The notes: a model not told the origin generated them from the sequence alone. A stretch of 64,000 nucleotides of DNA from JAGWRI01 sp036393095 (GCA_036393095.1 DASVWS010000012.1:30831-94830), one strand, 5' to 3'; positions 15,947 through 24,816 are shown, numbered from the stretch's first letter. Translations and numbers: made by a program.

Positions 15947-16738
15947 ATGGACCTGGGGCTGAGGAACCGGACGGCCGTGGTCTGCGCGGCGAGCAGCGGG
16001 CTCGGGTATGCGACGGCCCGCGAACTGGCGGCCGAGGGAGCGCGGGTGGTGATCTGCGCGCGGCGCGACGAGAAGCTGCAGGCCGCGCGTCAGGCGATCA
16101 TCGCCGAGACGAAGGCCGACGTGCGCGCGGTGGCGGCGGACCTGGCGACGACGGCGGGGATCGAGGCCGTGGCGCAGGCGGCGGAGCGCGCATTCGGGCC
16201 GGTGGACATTCTCGTGAACAACACCGGAGGCCCGCCCAGCGGGCCGTTCGAGAAGCTGACGTGGGAGCTGTGGCAGCAGCACGTGGACAACCTGCTGCGC
16301 AGCACCGTGGAGCTGACGCGCCGGGTGCTCCCGGGGATGAGAGAACGCAAATGGGGGCGCGTGCTCAACGTCACGTCGATCACGGTGAAGCAGCCGGTGG
16401 ACGGGCTGATGCTCTCGAACAGCCTGCGGGCCGCGGTGACCGGATTCGCGCGGACGCTGGCCACGGAGGTGGCGAAGGACGGGGTGACGGTGAACTGCAT
16501 CCTGCCCGGATTCACGAAGACCGAGCGCGTGGAACAGCTGGCGAAAGCGAACGCGGAGCGCGAGGGGGTGGCGGTGGAGCAGGTGAATGCGCGGACGGAG
16601 GCGCAGATTCCGATGGGGCGGCTCGGGGATCCGCGCGAGTTCGCGGCGCTGGCGGCGTTTCTGGTGTCGGAGCGGGCGAGCTACATCACCGGACAGTCGG
16701 TGGCGGTGGACGGGGGATGGATCAGGGGGCTGTACTGA
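15947..16738 (+). CDS. SDR-family protein with altered active site
   Basis: A 263-residue classical-SDR fold: cofactor motif AASSGLG (14-20), NNTGG (91-95) and the C-terminal ITGQSVAVDGGW. Ser144 in NVTSITVKQP fits the catalytic serine, but the usual Tyr and Lys (YxxxK) are replaced by Ser157 and Arg161 in LMLSNSLRAA. This SNxxR variant is a known subgroup often labelled 3-oxoacyl-ACP reductase; its chemistry is unclear. The stop overlaps the next start (TGATG). Confidence 0.88.
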   Translation: MDLGLRNRTAVVCAASSGLGYATARELAAEGARVVICARRDEKLQAARQAIIAETKADVRAVAADLATTAGIEAVAQAAERAFGPVDILVNNTGGPPSGPFEKLTWELWQQHVDNLLRSTVELTRRVLPGMRERKWGRVLNVTSITVKQPVDGLMLSNSLRAAVTGFARTLATEVAKDGVTVNCILPGFTKTERVEQLAKANAEREGVAVEQVNARTEAQIPMGRLGDPREFAALAAFLVSERASYITGQSVAVDGGWIRGLY

Positions 16739-17037
16739 TGCCCATGTACGGACTCGTCGGCAAACTGCTCACGGTTCCCGGCAAGCGCGACGAGCTCGTC
16801 GCCATTCTGCTCGGCGGCACGGGCGGGATGCCCGGGTGCGTGAGCTACGTGATCGCGAAGGATGCCACGAACCCGGATGCCGTCTGGGTGACGGAGGTGT
16901 GGGAGAGCAAAGAGGCACACGCCCATTCGCTCATGCTGCCGGCGGTGCGGGACGCGATCGCGCGCGGCAAGCCGCTCATCGCGGGATTCGGCGAACGATT
17001 CGAGACGCAACCGGTGGGCGGTACAGGGCTGCCGTAG
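16738..17037 (+). CDS. Antibiotic-biosynthesis-monooxygenase-like (putative quinol monooxygenase)
   Basis: A 99-residue ABM-domain protein: MYGLVGKLLTVPGKRDELVAILL, CVSYVIAKDATNPDAVWVTEVWESKEAHAHSL. These dimeric ferredoxin-like proteins act as quinol monooxygenases (YgiN type) or as small-molecule binding proteins without cofactors. Translationally coupled to the SDR upstream; the methyltransferase ATG follows its stop directly. Confidence 0.82.
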   Translation: MPMYGLVGKLLTVPGKRDELVAILLGGTGGMPGCVSYVIAKDATNPDAVWVTEVWESKEAHAHSLMLPAVRDAIARGKPLIAGFGERFETQPVGGTGLP

Positions 17038-17712
17038 ATGCACCCGCGCGACGTCGCCGCCAGCTACGACCGGATCGCCGACACCTGGAACAGCGAGGCG
17101 TTCTCGCGCAGCGACGGGATCGAGCAGCATGAACGGGCGCTCGCGTTCGTCGCGCACGGCCGGCAAGCGCTCGACATCGGCTGCGGGTGCAGTGGACGGT
17201 TCATCGACCTCCTGGCGGGGCGCGGGTTCGAGGTGGAAGGCGTGGACCTCTCCGCCCGGATGATCGAGCTGGCGCGGCGGCGCCACCCGCGCGTCACCTT
17301 TCACCACGCGGACATCCGCGAGTGGAACCCGCGCGGGCACTACGACTTCATCTCGGCGTGGGACAGCATCTGGCATCTGCCGCTCCGCGACCACGAAGGC
17401 GTGCTCAGCAGGATCCTCGGGATGCTCGCGCCGGGCGGCGTGTGCATCTTCACGGCCGGCGGGCTGGATGCGCCCGGCGAAAAGGTAGACGCCGCCATGG
17501 GCGTGCCGATGTACTACAGCACACTCGGCATTCCCGGGACTCTGGCCGTCATCGACGAGTCGGACTGCGTGTGTCGGCATCTCGAGTACGACCAGCCCCC
17601 AGAGTTGCATGTCTTCATGGTTGCGCAGCGCCGGGGCGAGGCATCGAATGCACCCTCGCAGCCCCGTGGGCCTACCCCGCCGTCTTCCGGAAGCGCCGCG
17701 TCGCCGCCGTGA
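17038..17712 (+). CDS. Class I SAM-dependent methyltransferase
   Basis: A 224-residue methyltransferase. Motif I is ALDIGCGCSGRFIDLLAGRG (residues about 43-62), motif II EVEGVDLSARMIELAR, and motif III/IV DFISAWDSIWHLPL followed by MLAPGGVCIFTAGG. The last 25 residues are a Pro/Ser-rich tail without structure that overlaps the 3' end of the convergent ABC-2 permease by 41 bases. The target molecule cannot be read from the sequence; the cupin, SDR and ABM neighbours suggest a small organic substrate. Confidence 0.85.
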   Translation: MHPRDVAASYDRIADTWNSEAFSRSDGIEQHERALAFVAHGRQALDIGCGCSGRFIDLLAGRGFEVEGVDLSARMIELARRRHPRVTFHHADIREWNPRGHYDFISAWDSIWHLPLRDHEGVLSRILGMLAPGGVCIFTAGGLDAPGEKVDAAMGVPMYYSTLGIPGTLAVIDESDCVCRHLEYDQPPELHVFMVAQRRGEASNAPSQPRGPTPPSSGSAASPP

Positions 17713-18811
17713 TCACGAGCGCGCCCATGGCCGCGAGCACCAGCGCCTGCGGCCAGAGAATCCGCCATCCGGCGCCGCGCAGGAACACGCCGCGTACGAT
17801 CTCCAGGAAGTAGCGCAACGGATCGAGGTAGGTCACGTGCTGCAGGACTCGGGGCATGTTCTCGATGGGGAACATGAATCCCGACAGCATGATGGCCGGC
17901 AGGAAGAAGAAGAACATCGACATGAACGCTTCCTGCTGCGTGCTCGACACGGTGGAGATGAACAGCCCGAGGCCGATGCCTGTGAGGATGTAGAACACGC
18001 TGGACAGCAGCAGGAACGCCGCGCTTCCCCGGAATGGAATGTGGAACCAGAGCAGCGAGACGGCGGTGATGAGCGTGAGGTCGACGAACGCCACGAACAC
18101 CGAGGGGAGGGTCTTCCCCACGATCAGCTCGAACGGGCGCAACGGACTCACCATGAGCTGCTCCAGCGTGCCGATCTCGCGCTCGCGCACCACGGCCAGC
18201 GACGTGAGCAGCAGGGTCATGAGGAGCACGATGGTGCCGATCACGGCGGGCACGTTGTACACGCGGCTCTCGAGGTTCTCGTTGAACCATGCCCGGACCC
18301 GAAGGTCCACGCCGGGGCGCACGGCACCGGCCAGGGCCGCCACGCCGGGTCCGTGATCGATGCCCCACTGCGACACGATCTGCGTGGCGTACCCGAGGGC
18401 CACGTTCGCGGTGTTGGCGGAGCTGCCGTCCACCAGGAGCTGCACGTTCGCCTGACGGCCGGCGCCGAGGTCCTTCGCGAATCCGCGGGGAATCTCCAGC
18501 CCCACCAGGACGTCCCCGCGGTCCAGCCCGCGCACGAGATCGCGCGGCTCGTCGCTGCGGGCCGTGACGCGAAAGTAGCCCGAGGCCGTGAGCGCCGACA
18601 CCAGGGCGCGCGATTCGTAGGTCTGATCCTGATCCACCACCATCGTCGCGGCGTTGCGCACGTCGGTGTTCACGGCGTAGCCGAAGACGATGAGCTGCAT
18701 GATCGGCGCCGCGAACAGCACGCGCCGCGCACGCGGGTCGCGCAGCATCTGCCGGAACTCCTTGCGCAGCATTTGCCGCACGCGCGTCCAGCTCATGATC
18801 CGGCCGTTCAC
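17672..18811 (-). CDS. ABC-2 type permease, second subunit (YbhR-like)
   Basis: A 379-residue ABC-2 permease: one N-terminal helix (LFAAPIMQLIVFGYA), a large periplasmic domain (about 45-180) and five more helices in the C-terminal half with the typical EREIGTLEQLMVSPLRPFELIVGK loop. I chose the GTG at 18811 because AAGGAG stands eight bases before it and it overlaps the upstream stop as GTGA; an ATG at 18796 is weaker. Last gene of the exporter operon. With its partner permease it should form the membrane channel for a drug- or lipid-like substrate. Confidence 0.88.
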   Translation of the reverse strand: MNGRIMSWTRVRQMLRKEFRQMLRDPRARRVLFAAPIMQLIVFGYAVNTDVRNAATMVVDQDQTYESRALVSALTASGYFRVTARSDEPRDLVRGLDRGDVLVGLEIPRGFAKDLGAGRQANVQLLVDGSSANTANVALGYATQIVSQWGIDHGPGVAALAGAVRPGVDLRVRAWFNENLESRVYNVPAVIGTIVLLMTLLLTSLAVVREREIGTLEQLMVSPLRPFELIVGKTLPSVFVAFVDLTLITAVSLLWFHIPFRGSAAFLLLSSVFYILTGIGLGLFISTVSSTQQEAFMSMFFFFLPAIMLSGFMFPIENMPRVLQHVTYLDPLRYFLEIVRGVFLRGAGWRILWPQALVLAAMGALVITAATRRFRKTAG

Positions 18812-19932
18812 GGCGCGATCTCCTTGCGGAACGCCCGCACGGCGAGCGTCAGGCCCAGGGCCGCGTACACGATCATGGCGAACCCCTGGCGCCAGAGCAC
18901 GGCCACGCCCACGCCCTTGAGGAAGATGCCGCGCAGCACGACCACGAAATAGCGTGCCGGCACGGCCATGGTGATCGCGCGCAGCGGGAGGGGCATGCTC
19001 GCGATGTCGAAGATGAGCCCCGACAGCAGCAGTGACGGAATGAACGTGACCACCATGGCGAGCTGGGTGGCCAGGAGCTGCGACTTGAGCGCCGCGCTGA
19101 TGAAGATGCCGAGCCCCAGCGATCCGAGCAGGAACAGCGTCGACATCCCGGCCAGCAGCAGGGGATTGCCGCGGAACGGCACGTGAAAGACGAACATCCC
19201 GAGGAGCACGGCCGCCGTGACGTCCGCGAGTCCGATGACGAGATACGGCAGGAGCTTTCCGCCGATCACTTCGAGCCGGTGGACGGGGGTGGCCGCGAGC
19301 TGCTCCATCGTGCCCCGCTCCCATTCCCGCGCGATGGTGAGCGCGGTGAGCATGGCCGCGATGATCATCATGATCACGGCCACGAGCCCGGGCACGATCA
19401 TGTTCGCGCTCTCCAGGGCCTCGTTGTACCACACTCGGCTCTGCACGTTCACCGGATAGGGAATGGCGCTGGCGCCGAGCACGGCGTTGGCCGAGAAGGC
19501 GCCGACAATCGCCTGCGCGTAGTTGATGGCGATGGACGCGGTGTTGGCGTCGGCGCCGTCGAAGATGGCCTGCACGGGCGCCGGCCGGCGCGCGGCGAGG
19601 TTCTTCTCGAATCCCACCGGGATCACGAGCGCCATGCGCACCGCGCCGCGATTCAGCAACCCGTCGATCTGCGACTCGTCGTCGAGCCGGCTGGTTAGCT
19701 CGAAGCGTCCCGACGCCACGAACGCCGAGACGAGCGCGCGGCTCTGCACCGATTGGTCGCGGTCGAGCACGGCAGTCCTGATGTCGCGCACGTCGAAGCT
19801 GATCATGTACCCGAACACGACGATCAGCACCGCAGGTACCACGAACGCCATCCCGAGACTGCGCGGATCGCGCCGGAGCTGGATTGCCTCCTTGCGCGCC
19901 ATGGCGAGCAGGCGCCGCCAGCTCAGGCGCAC
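18808..19932 (-). CDS. ABC-2 type permease, first subunit (YbhS-like)
   Basis: A 374-residue ABC-2 permease with the same layout as its downstream neighbour: N-terminal helix (AFVVPAVLIVVFGYMISF), periplasmic domain, five C-terminal helices, and the AREWERGTMEQLAATPVHRLEVIGGK coupling loop. The start is a GTG three bases after the ATPase stop. The two permeases are clear paralogues and probably work as a heterodimer, as in the YbhS/YbhR system. Confidence 0.88.
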   Translation of the reverse strand: MRLSWRRLLAMARKEAIQLRRDPRSLGMAFVVPAVLIVVFGYMISFDVRDIRTAVLDRDQSVQSRALVSAFVASGRFELTSRLDDESQIDGLLNRGAVRMALVIPVGFEKNLAARRPAPVQAIFDGADANTASIAINYAQAIVGAFSANAVLGASAIPYPVNVQSRVWYNEALESANMIVPGLVAVIMMIIAAMLTALTIAREWERGTMEQLAATPVHRLEVIGGKLLPYLVIGLADVTAAVLLGMFVFHVPFRGNPLLLAGMSTLFLLGSLGLGIFISAALKSQLLATQLAMVVTFIPSLLLSGLIFDIASMPLPLRAITMAVPARYFVVVLRGIFLKGVGVAVLWRQGFAMIVYAALGLTLAVRAFRKEIAP

Positions 19933-19935
19933 GGG

Positions 19936-20874
19936 TCAGCCCTCCACCGCGCCGCCCTCGCGGCGCACCAGCGAAACGAAGACGTCCTCCAACGACGGGC
20001 GAACGGTGGTGACGCGGTCGCAGGTGCGGCCGCGCGACGCCAGGTATCCCGGCAGGGCCGCGCGCGCCTGCGCCTCGTCCTCCACCACCACGTGCACCGT
20101 GCGCCCGAACATCGCCGCTTCGACCACGCCGGGCGCGTGCTGCAGCTCCTGCACGGCCGTCGGACCGTCGTCGGTGGCGATCTCGAGAATGGGCTCGGTC
20201 ATCCGGCTGCGGAGCGCCGCCGGCCGATCGAGTGCGATCACGCGGCCCCGGTTCATCAGCGCCAGCCGGTGGCAGTATTCGGCTTCTTCCATGTAGTGCG
20301 TGCTGACGAAGATCGTCGTGCCGCGATCGGCGAGGGCGTAGATCAGCTCCCAGAAGCTGCGTCGCGACACCGGATCCACGCCCGACGTTGGTTCGTCGAG
20401 AAAGAGGATCGGCGGCTCGTGCAGCACGGCGCAGCCGAGCGCCAGGCGCTGCTTCCAGCCGAGCGGAAGCTCGGCCGTCATCTGCCGGCGATGGTCGGTA
20501 AGGCCGGCCATGCGCAGCACCCACTCGCGGCGCTCGTCCAGCCGCGGTCCCGTCACGTCGTAGAGCCCGGCGAAGAACGCGATGTTCTCCTCGACGGTCA
20601 GGTCGCCGTACAGCGAGAAGAGCTGCGACATGTAGCCGATGCGCTCCTTGATGTGCTCGGCGCCGGTGCGCAGATCGAACCCGGCCACGCGCCCAAAGCC
20701 CGACGTGGGCGCGAGCAGACCGGTGAGCATCTTGATGGTCGTCGTCTTGCCGGCGCCGTTGGGGCCCAGGAAACCGAAGATCTCGCCCTCCGGCACCTGA
20801 AAGCTGACATGGTCAACGGCCGTGAAGTCGCCGAACGTGCGGGTCAGCTCGTGAACCTCGACGGCGTTCGTCAC
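19936..20874 (-). CDS. ABC transporter ATPase, second half (YbhF C-half-like)
   Basis: A 312-residue ATPase: Walker A GPNGAGKTT, Q-loop YMSQLFSLYGDLTVEEN, Walker B ILFLDEPTSGVDP, H-loop STHYMEEAE. The signature motif reads LPLGWKQRLALG rather than LSGGQ, which is characteristic of the C-terminal half of YbhF-type proteins. GTG start at 20874 overlaps the stop of the other ATPase (GTGA). In E. coli the two halves are fused in YbhF; here they are two genes. Confidence 0.9.
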   Translation of the reverse strand: MTNAVEVHELTRTFGDFTAVDHVSFQVPEGEIFGFLGPNGAGKTTTIKMLTGLLAPTSGFGRVAGFDLRTGAEHIKERIGYMSQLFSLYGDLTVEENIAFFAGLYDVTGPRLDERREWVLRMAGLTDHRRQMTAELPLGWKQRLALGCAVLHEPPILFLDEPTSGVDPVSRRSFWELIYALADRGTTIFVSTHYMEEAEYCHRLALMNRGRVIALDRPAALRSRMTEPILEIATDDGPTAVQELQHAPGVVEAAMFGRTVHVVVEDEAQARAALPGYLASRGRTCDRVTTVRPSLEDVFVSLVRREGGAVEG

Positions 20875-21839
20875 GCGGGCACCGTGGGCGCGGCGGCCGT
20901 TTCGGACACGCGCTGGATGAACACGTCCTCCAGCGACGGGTCGAGGTCGTGCACGTCCAGCACGTCGACCCCCGCCGCAGCGAGCGCCGCCTGCACCTGC
21001 GGCCAGTCGCGCCCCTTCGTCTGCAGCGCCAGATGGATCGTGTCGCCGAACAGCGCCGCATGGTGCGCGGCCGGCGTGCGCTCGAGCACCTGCATCGCCT
21101 GCCGCGGCGCCGAGGTGCGAAGCCCCACCATGCGTCCCGCGAGGGTGCGCTGCAGCGCCGCGGGGGTGTCCAGCGCGACGACACGCCCGCGGTCGAGCAG
21201 CGCCACGTGATCGCACCGCTCGGCTTCGTCCATGTAGGCCGTGGTGACCAGCACCGTGACGCCGTGCGCCACCATGTCGTGGACGATCAGCCACAGGTCG
21301 CGGCGGGAAATGGGGTCGACGCCGAACGTGGGCTCGTCGAGCAGGAGGATCTCGGGCTCGTGGATGAGCGCGCAGCAGAGGCCGAGCTTCTGCTTCATGC
21401 CGCCCGACAGCTGCCCGGCCAGCCGGTGTTCGAATGCCCCGAGACTGGAGAAGTGGTAGAGGCGTTCCAGGCGCGCGGGGCGCTCGCGGGCCGGCACGCG
21501 GTACAGGTCGGCGTAGAAATCGATGTTCTCGCGCACGGTCAGGTCGGCGTACAGGCCGAACCGCTGCGACATGTACGCGATGTGCTCCTTCACGCGTTCG
21601 GGTTCGCGGGCCACGCTGACACCGCGGATCACGGCGTCGCCGGCCGTCGGCGGCAACACGCCGGCCAGCATCCGCAGCGTCGTCGTCTTGCCGGCGCCGT
21701 CGGGGCCGACGAGGCCGAACAGCTCGCCCCGCGCGACGTCGAACGAGAGCCCGTCCACCGCCACGCCGCCGCCGACCGCGCGGCGCAGATTGCGCCGCGA
21801 AATGGCCGGCGCGCCGGCCGGCGCCGCGGGCGCGCTCAC
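20871..21839 (-). CDS. ABC transporter ATPase, first half (YbhF N-half-like)
   Basis: A 322-residue ATPase with Walker A GPDGAGKTT, YMSQRFGLYADLTVREN, signature LSGGMKQKLGL, Walker B ILLLDEPTFGVDP and H-loop TTAYMDEAE. The C-terminal 80 residues form the extra domain seen in drug-exporter ATPases (SLEDVFI). The start is a GTG overlapping the HlyD stop. Its signature motif is intact while that of its partner is degenerate, so the two composite ATP sites of the presumed heterodimer are probably unequal. Confidence 0.9.
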   Translation of the reverse strand: MSAPAAPAGAPAISRRNLRRAVGGGVAVDGLSFDVARGELFGLVGPDGAGKTTTLRMLAGVLPPTAGDAVIRGVSVAREPERVKEHIAYMSQRFGLYADLTVRENIDFYADLYRVPARERPARLERLYHFSSLGAFEHRLAGQLSGGMKQKLGLCCALIHEPEILLLDEPTFGVDPISRRDLWLIVHDMVAHGVTVLVTTAYMDEAERCDHVALLDRGRVVALDTPAALQRTLAGRMVGLRTSAPRQAMQVLERTPAAHHAALFGDTIHLALQTKGRDWPQVQAALAAAGVDVLDVHDLDPSLEDVFIQRVSETAAAPTVPA

Positions 21840-22834
21840 TTCGCGGCGCCTCCCAGCGCGACGTCCGCGGGCATGCCGGGCTTGAGATCGTACGTCGTGG
21901 TGTCGCCGGTGATCCGGACCTTGACCGCGTACACCAGCTTCACGCGCTCCTGCGTGGTCTGCACGTTGCGCGGCGTGAACTCGGCCTCGCTCGAAATGAA
22001 CGACACCTCGCCCGGGTACGTCTTGCCGGCGTACGTGTCGGTGCTGATCGTCGCGGGCTCGCCGAGCCGCACGGCGGCGACCCGGTCCTCACGCACATAG
22101 ATGCGCACCCACCGGTCGCGCAGGTTCATCACCGTGAGCACCGGAGCGCCGGCGCCGACGGTCTCGCCCGGCTCGCGGTCGCGCACGGTGACCACGCCGT
22201 CGAACGGGGCGCGGATGACGCCGTTGTCCATGGCGGCGTCGGCCTGGCGCACCGTAGCCTCGGCCTGCTGCACCACGGCGCGCTGTGCGTCGATGCGTTC
22301 GCGGCGCGGGCCGCTCACCACGAGCTGCAGCTGCTGATCGGCCTGGGCCTTGGCGCCGCGCGCCACGTCGAGCGCGAGGCTCGCCTTGTCGAACGACTCG
22401 CGGGACAGCGCGCCCCCCTGGAAGAGGCGCTGCGTGCGGTCGAAGTCGCGTTGCGCATCGGCGAGGCGTGCCGTGGCCGTGCTGTCGGCTTCGCGCGCCT
22501 GCGCCAGCTCCTCGCTCCGCGCGCCGCGTTCGAGCTCGAGGAGTGCGGCCCGGGCGGCGGCGAGGCCGGCACGCGCCTGCGCCTGCCGCGCCGCGAGATC
22601 GGTTCGATCGAGCATGGCCAGCGTGTCGCCGGCCTTCACCCGGTCGCCCTCGTGCGGGCCGACGCTCGCGATGCGTCCGGGAAGCTGGAAGCCGAGGTCC
22701 GCTTCGGTGGCCTCGACCGTGCCGGACGCCACGGGCTCCGCGGCGCCCGCCCGCCCGCGGAAGGCGACGAGATAGACGGCTGCCGCAACGACGAGCAGCA
22801 CGACGACGGCGGGAACGATGCGTTTGCGGTTCAT
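21836..22834 (-). CDS. HlyD-family periplasmic adaptor (YbhG-like)
   Basis: A 332-residue membrane fusion protein: N-terminal anchor helix (about 6-25), a biotinyl-lipoyl half-motif (GTVEATEADLGFQLPGRI), a long coiled-coil hairpin (about 70-190, rich in Ala/Gln/Arg), the second lipoyl half (IRAPFDGVVTVRDREPGETV) and a beta-barrel with LKPGMPADV. It should link the inner-membrane ABC exporter to the TolC channel encoded just upstream. The ATG at 22834 overlaps the TolC stop (ATGA). Confidence 0.92.
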   Translation of the reverse strand: MNRKRIVPAVVVLLVVAAAVYLVAFRGRAGAAEPVASGTVEATEADLGFQLPGRIASVGPHEGDRVKAGDTLAMLDRTDLAARQAQARAGLAAARAALLELERGARSEELAQAREADSTATARLADAQRDFDRTQRLFQGGALSRESFDKASLALDVARGAKAQADQQLQLVVSGPRRERIDAQRAVVQQAEATVRQADAAMDNGVIRAPFDGVVTVRDREPGETVGAGAPVLTVMNLRDRWVRIYVREDRVAAVRLGEPATISTDTYAGKTYPGEVSFISSEAEFTPRNVQTTQERVKLVYAVKVRITGDTTTYDLKPGMPADVALGGAAK

Positions 22835-24165
22835 GGCAGGGACTCCACGTTGCGGGCGAGCCAGGCGCGCGACAGCTCGCCGAGCGTACGGGCCAGGTCG
22901 ACGCGAGCAGCGATCTCCGCATGGCGGGCCTGGATCAAGCTGGCCTGGGCGGCGTACAGCTTCGCTTCGGCGTCGAGGTAGTCGGTCTGGACGACGGTGC
23001 CCACGTCGAGCGCGAGCTTCTCGATGCGTTCCACTTCCTGCGACTGCGCGACGGCGCTCTCGAGCGCGGACACGCGGGCGTGCGCCTCGCGCAGCGCGGC
23101 GAGATTCTGATCGATGCCGTGCTCCACGTCGAGGCGGGCGAGCTGCACGCGTGCAGCGGCGGCGCGGGCATCGGCATCGGCGCGCTGCACGGCGCTGGCG
23201 CGGCTGCCGCCGGTGAACACCGGATACGACATCGCCACGCCGACCTGCCACTCGCCGGAGTAGTTGCCCGCCCACCGGCCGCGGTCGATGTACGCGCCCT
23301 GCATCTGTACGGTGGGGAGGCGGGTGGCGCGCGCCGCCGAAACGGCGGCGAGCGCGGCCTCCGATTGCTGCTCCGTCTCGCGCACGTCGCTGCTCGCGTG
23401 CCGGGCTTCGGCGACGAGACGGGCCCGGGCGGCGCCCGAGGTATCCGGTGCCGCGGACGTGTCGGCCAGCGCGAGCGGCGCTAGCTCCGCGCCATGCACG
23501 GCGTCGAACGAGACGTCGGCGATCTGCGCGAGCTGGTGCTCGGCCACCTCCAACCGCGAGGCGGCGCTGATCCGGTCGGCGCGGGCGCGCTGCAATTCGG
23601 CATCCATGCGCAGCACGTCGACGTGCGCCGCCTTGCCCTGCGCTTCGAGCTGCGCCATGCGCGCCTGCGCAGCCGCGAGCGCGTCGACCAGCCGGTCCTG
23701 CGCGGCGAGAAGCTGTCGGGCGTCGAGCGCGGCGAGATAGGCGTGGACCGTGGACGTCATCAGGTCCTGTTCCGTCGACGTGAGTGCGTCGCCCGCGGCG
23801 GCGCGCAAGGCGCGCTGCGCCGTGATGCGCGCCGAGCGCTTGCCGAAGTCGAGCACGGTCCAGTTGAGCGAGAGCCCGGCCTGGTAGGGCGTGCGGTCGA
23901 ACAGCGGCGGGTTGCGCAGGTCGAGACCGTGCAGGGGCGCCACGACCATCGGCTTCTGGAACCGGGTGAGCGAGCCGTCGAAGCTCAGGCCGGGCAGGAG
24001 GCTGGAGCGGGCGTCGTTGAAGTCGGCGACGGAGCGGTCCTGCACGGCCCGGGCGGCGGCGACGGCCGGATGCGTCTGCAGGGCGCGGTCCACCACGCTC
24101 TGGAGCGTGAGGCGCGTGGTGTCCTGCGCCTGCATCGCGAGCGCGAGGAGCAAGGCGGAGATCAT
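22831..24165 (-). CDS. TolC-family outer membrane efflux protein
   Basis: A 444-residue outer membrane factor with a short hydrophobic signal and then two repeats of the OEP domain: long Ala-rich helices separated by beta-strand segments (SLNWTVLDFGKR and VGVAMSYPVFTGG are the strand-forming parts). It forms the trimeric outer-membrane duct for the exporter. Most YbhGFSR-like loci lack their own TolC; here it is the first structural gene after tetR, whose stop overlaps its ATG. Confidence 0.9.
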   Translation of the reverse strand: MISALLLALAMQAQDTTRLTLQSVVDRALQTHPAVAAARAVQDRSVADFNDARSSLLPGLSFDGSLTRFQKPMVVAPLHGLDLRNPPLFDRTPYQAGLSLNWTVLDFGKRSARITAQRALRAAAGDALTSTEQDLMTSTVHAYLAALDARQLLAAQDRLVDALAAAQARMAQLEAQGKAAHVDVLRMDAELQRARADRISAASRLEVAEHQLAQIADVSFDAVHGAELAPLALADTSAAPDTSGAARARLVAEARHASSDVRETEQQSEAALAAVSAARATRLPTVQMQGAYIDRGRWAGNYSGEWQVGVAMSYPVFTGGSRASAVQRADADARAAAARVQLARLDVEHGIDQNLAALREAHARVSALESAVAQSQEVERIEKLALDVGTVVQTDYLDAEAKLYAAQASLIQARHAEIAARVDLARTLGELSRAWLARNVESLP

Positions 24166-24779
24166 GTCGAGGCCTGCGGGGTGTTGGCGATGGATTGGCG
24201 CACGCTCTTCACCACATGGTCGGTGATGCGCGCCTGCTGGTCGGCGGCGTTGGGGTCGACGCCGAGAGCGACGCTGACCACGCGGCGCGCGGCACGAACG
24301 AAGAAGGGCTGCGACATCACCGTGACGGCGAGCAGCGCGGGATCGCCGGCGCGGATGGACCCGTCGCGCTGTCCCTCGGCGATGACGGCGGCCACGGCGC
24401 CGATGTTGCGGCGCATGAGGGCGGCGATCGGGGGCGGCAGCGGGCGGTCGCCGGCCAGCTCGCGCAGGAGGATGATGGGCGGGCCCGGGTTGTCGAGCAG
24501 GTGCGCGAGGGCGCCGCGGACGACGTGCTCGATGCGGTCGAGGGGCGGGCCGGGAGCCGCGGCGAGCTCGGCGATGCGGGCGCCGAAGGGTTCGGCCATC
24601 GACTCGATCGAGGTGTGGTACAGCGCTTCTTTCGAGCCGAAGTGGTAGGTGACGGCGCCGAGGTTGACGCGGGCTGCGGAGACGATGTCGCGGACGGAGA
24701 CGGCGTCGTAGCCGCGCGTGGTGAAGAGGTCGCGGGCGACGTCGAGGATGCGTTCGCGGGTGGAGGATTGGTCAGTCAT
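24162..24779 (-). CDS. TetR-family repressor of the efflux operon (CecR-like)
   Basis: A 205-residue TetR protein: N-terminal helix-turn-helix RERILDVARDLFTTRGYDAVSVRDIVSAARVNLGAVTYHFGSKEALYHT, then an all-helical ligand domain with LRELAGDRPLPPPIAALM, similar to CecR (YbiH), which controls ybhGFSR in E. coli. It is first in an operon with TolC, HlyD and the ABC genes and overlaps TolC by four bases. The start codon lies within a CATACG-TT-CGTATG palindrome and no ribosome site precedes it, so autorepression and near-leaderless translation are likely. The inducer cannot be read from the sequence. Confidence 0.92.
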   Translation of the reverse strand: MTDQSSTRERILDVARDLFTTRGYDAVSVRDIVSAARVNLGAVTYHFGSKEALYHTSIESMAEPFGARIAELAAAPGPPLDRIEHVVRGALAHLLDNPGPPIILLRELAGDRPLPPPIAALMRRNIGAVAAVIAEGQRDGSIRAGDPALLAVTVMSQPFFVRAARRVVSVALGVDPNAADQQARITDHVVKSVRQSIANTPQAST

Positions 24780-24816
24780 ACGTTCGTATGATATGATACG
24801 ACCGTATGAATGTCAA
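24777..24816 (-). promoter_or_regulatory. Promoter and double palindromic operator of the tetR-efflux operon
   Basis: On the minus strand TTGACA (24816-24811) and TATCAT (24793-24788) are 17 bases apart, close to the sigma-70 ideal. Two palindromes with the same half-site overlie them: CATACG-TT-CGTATG (24777-24790) and ATACG-AC-CGTAT (24796-24807), centres 18 bases apart. The expected transcription start is one or two bases before the tetR ATG at 24779. Bound TetR would cover the spacer, the -10 and the start codon. Confidence 0.85.
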
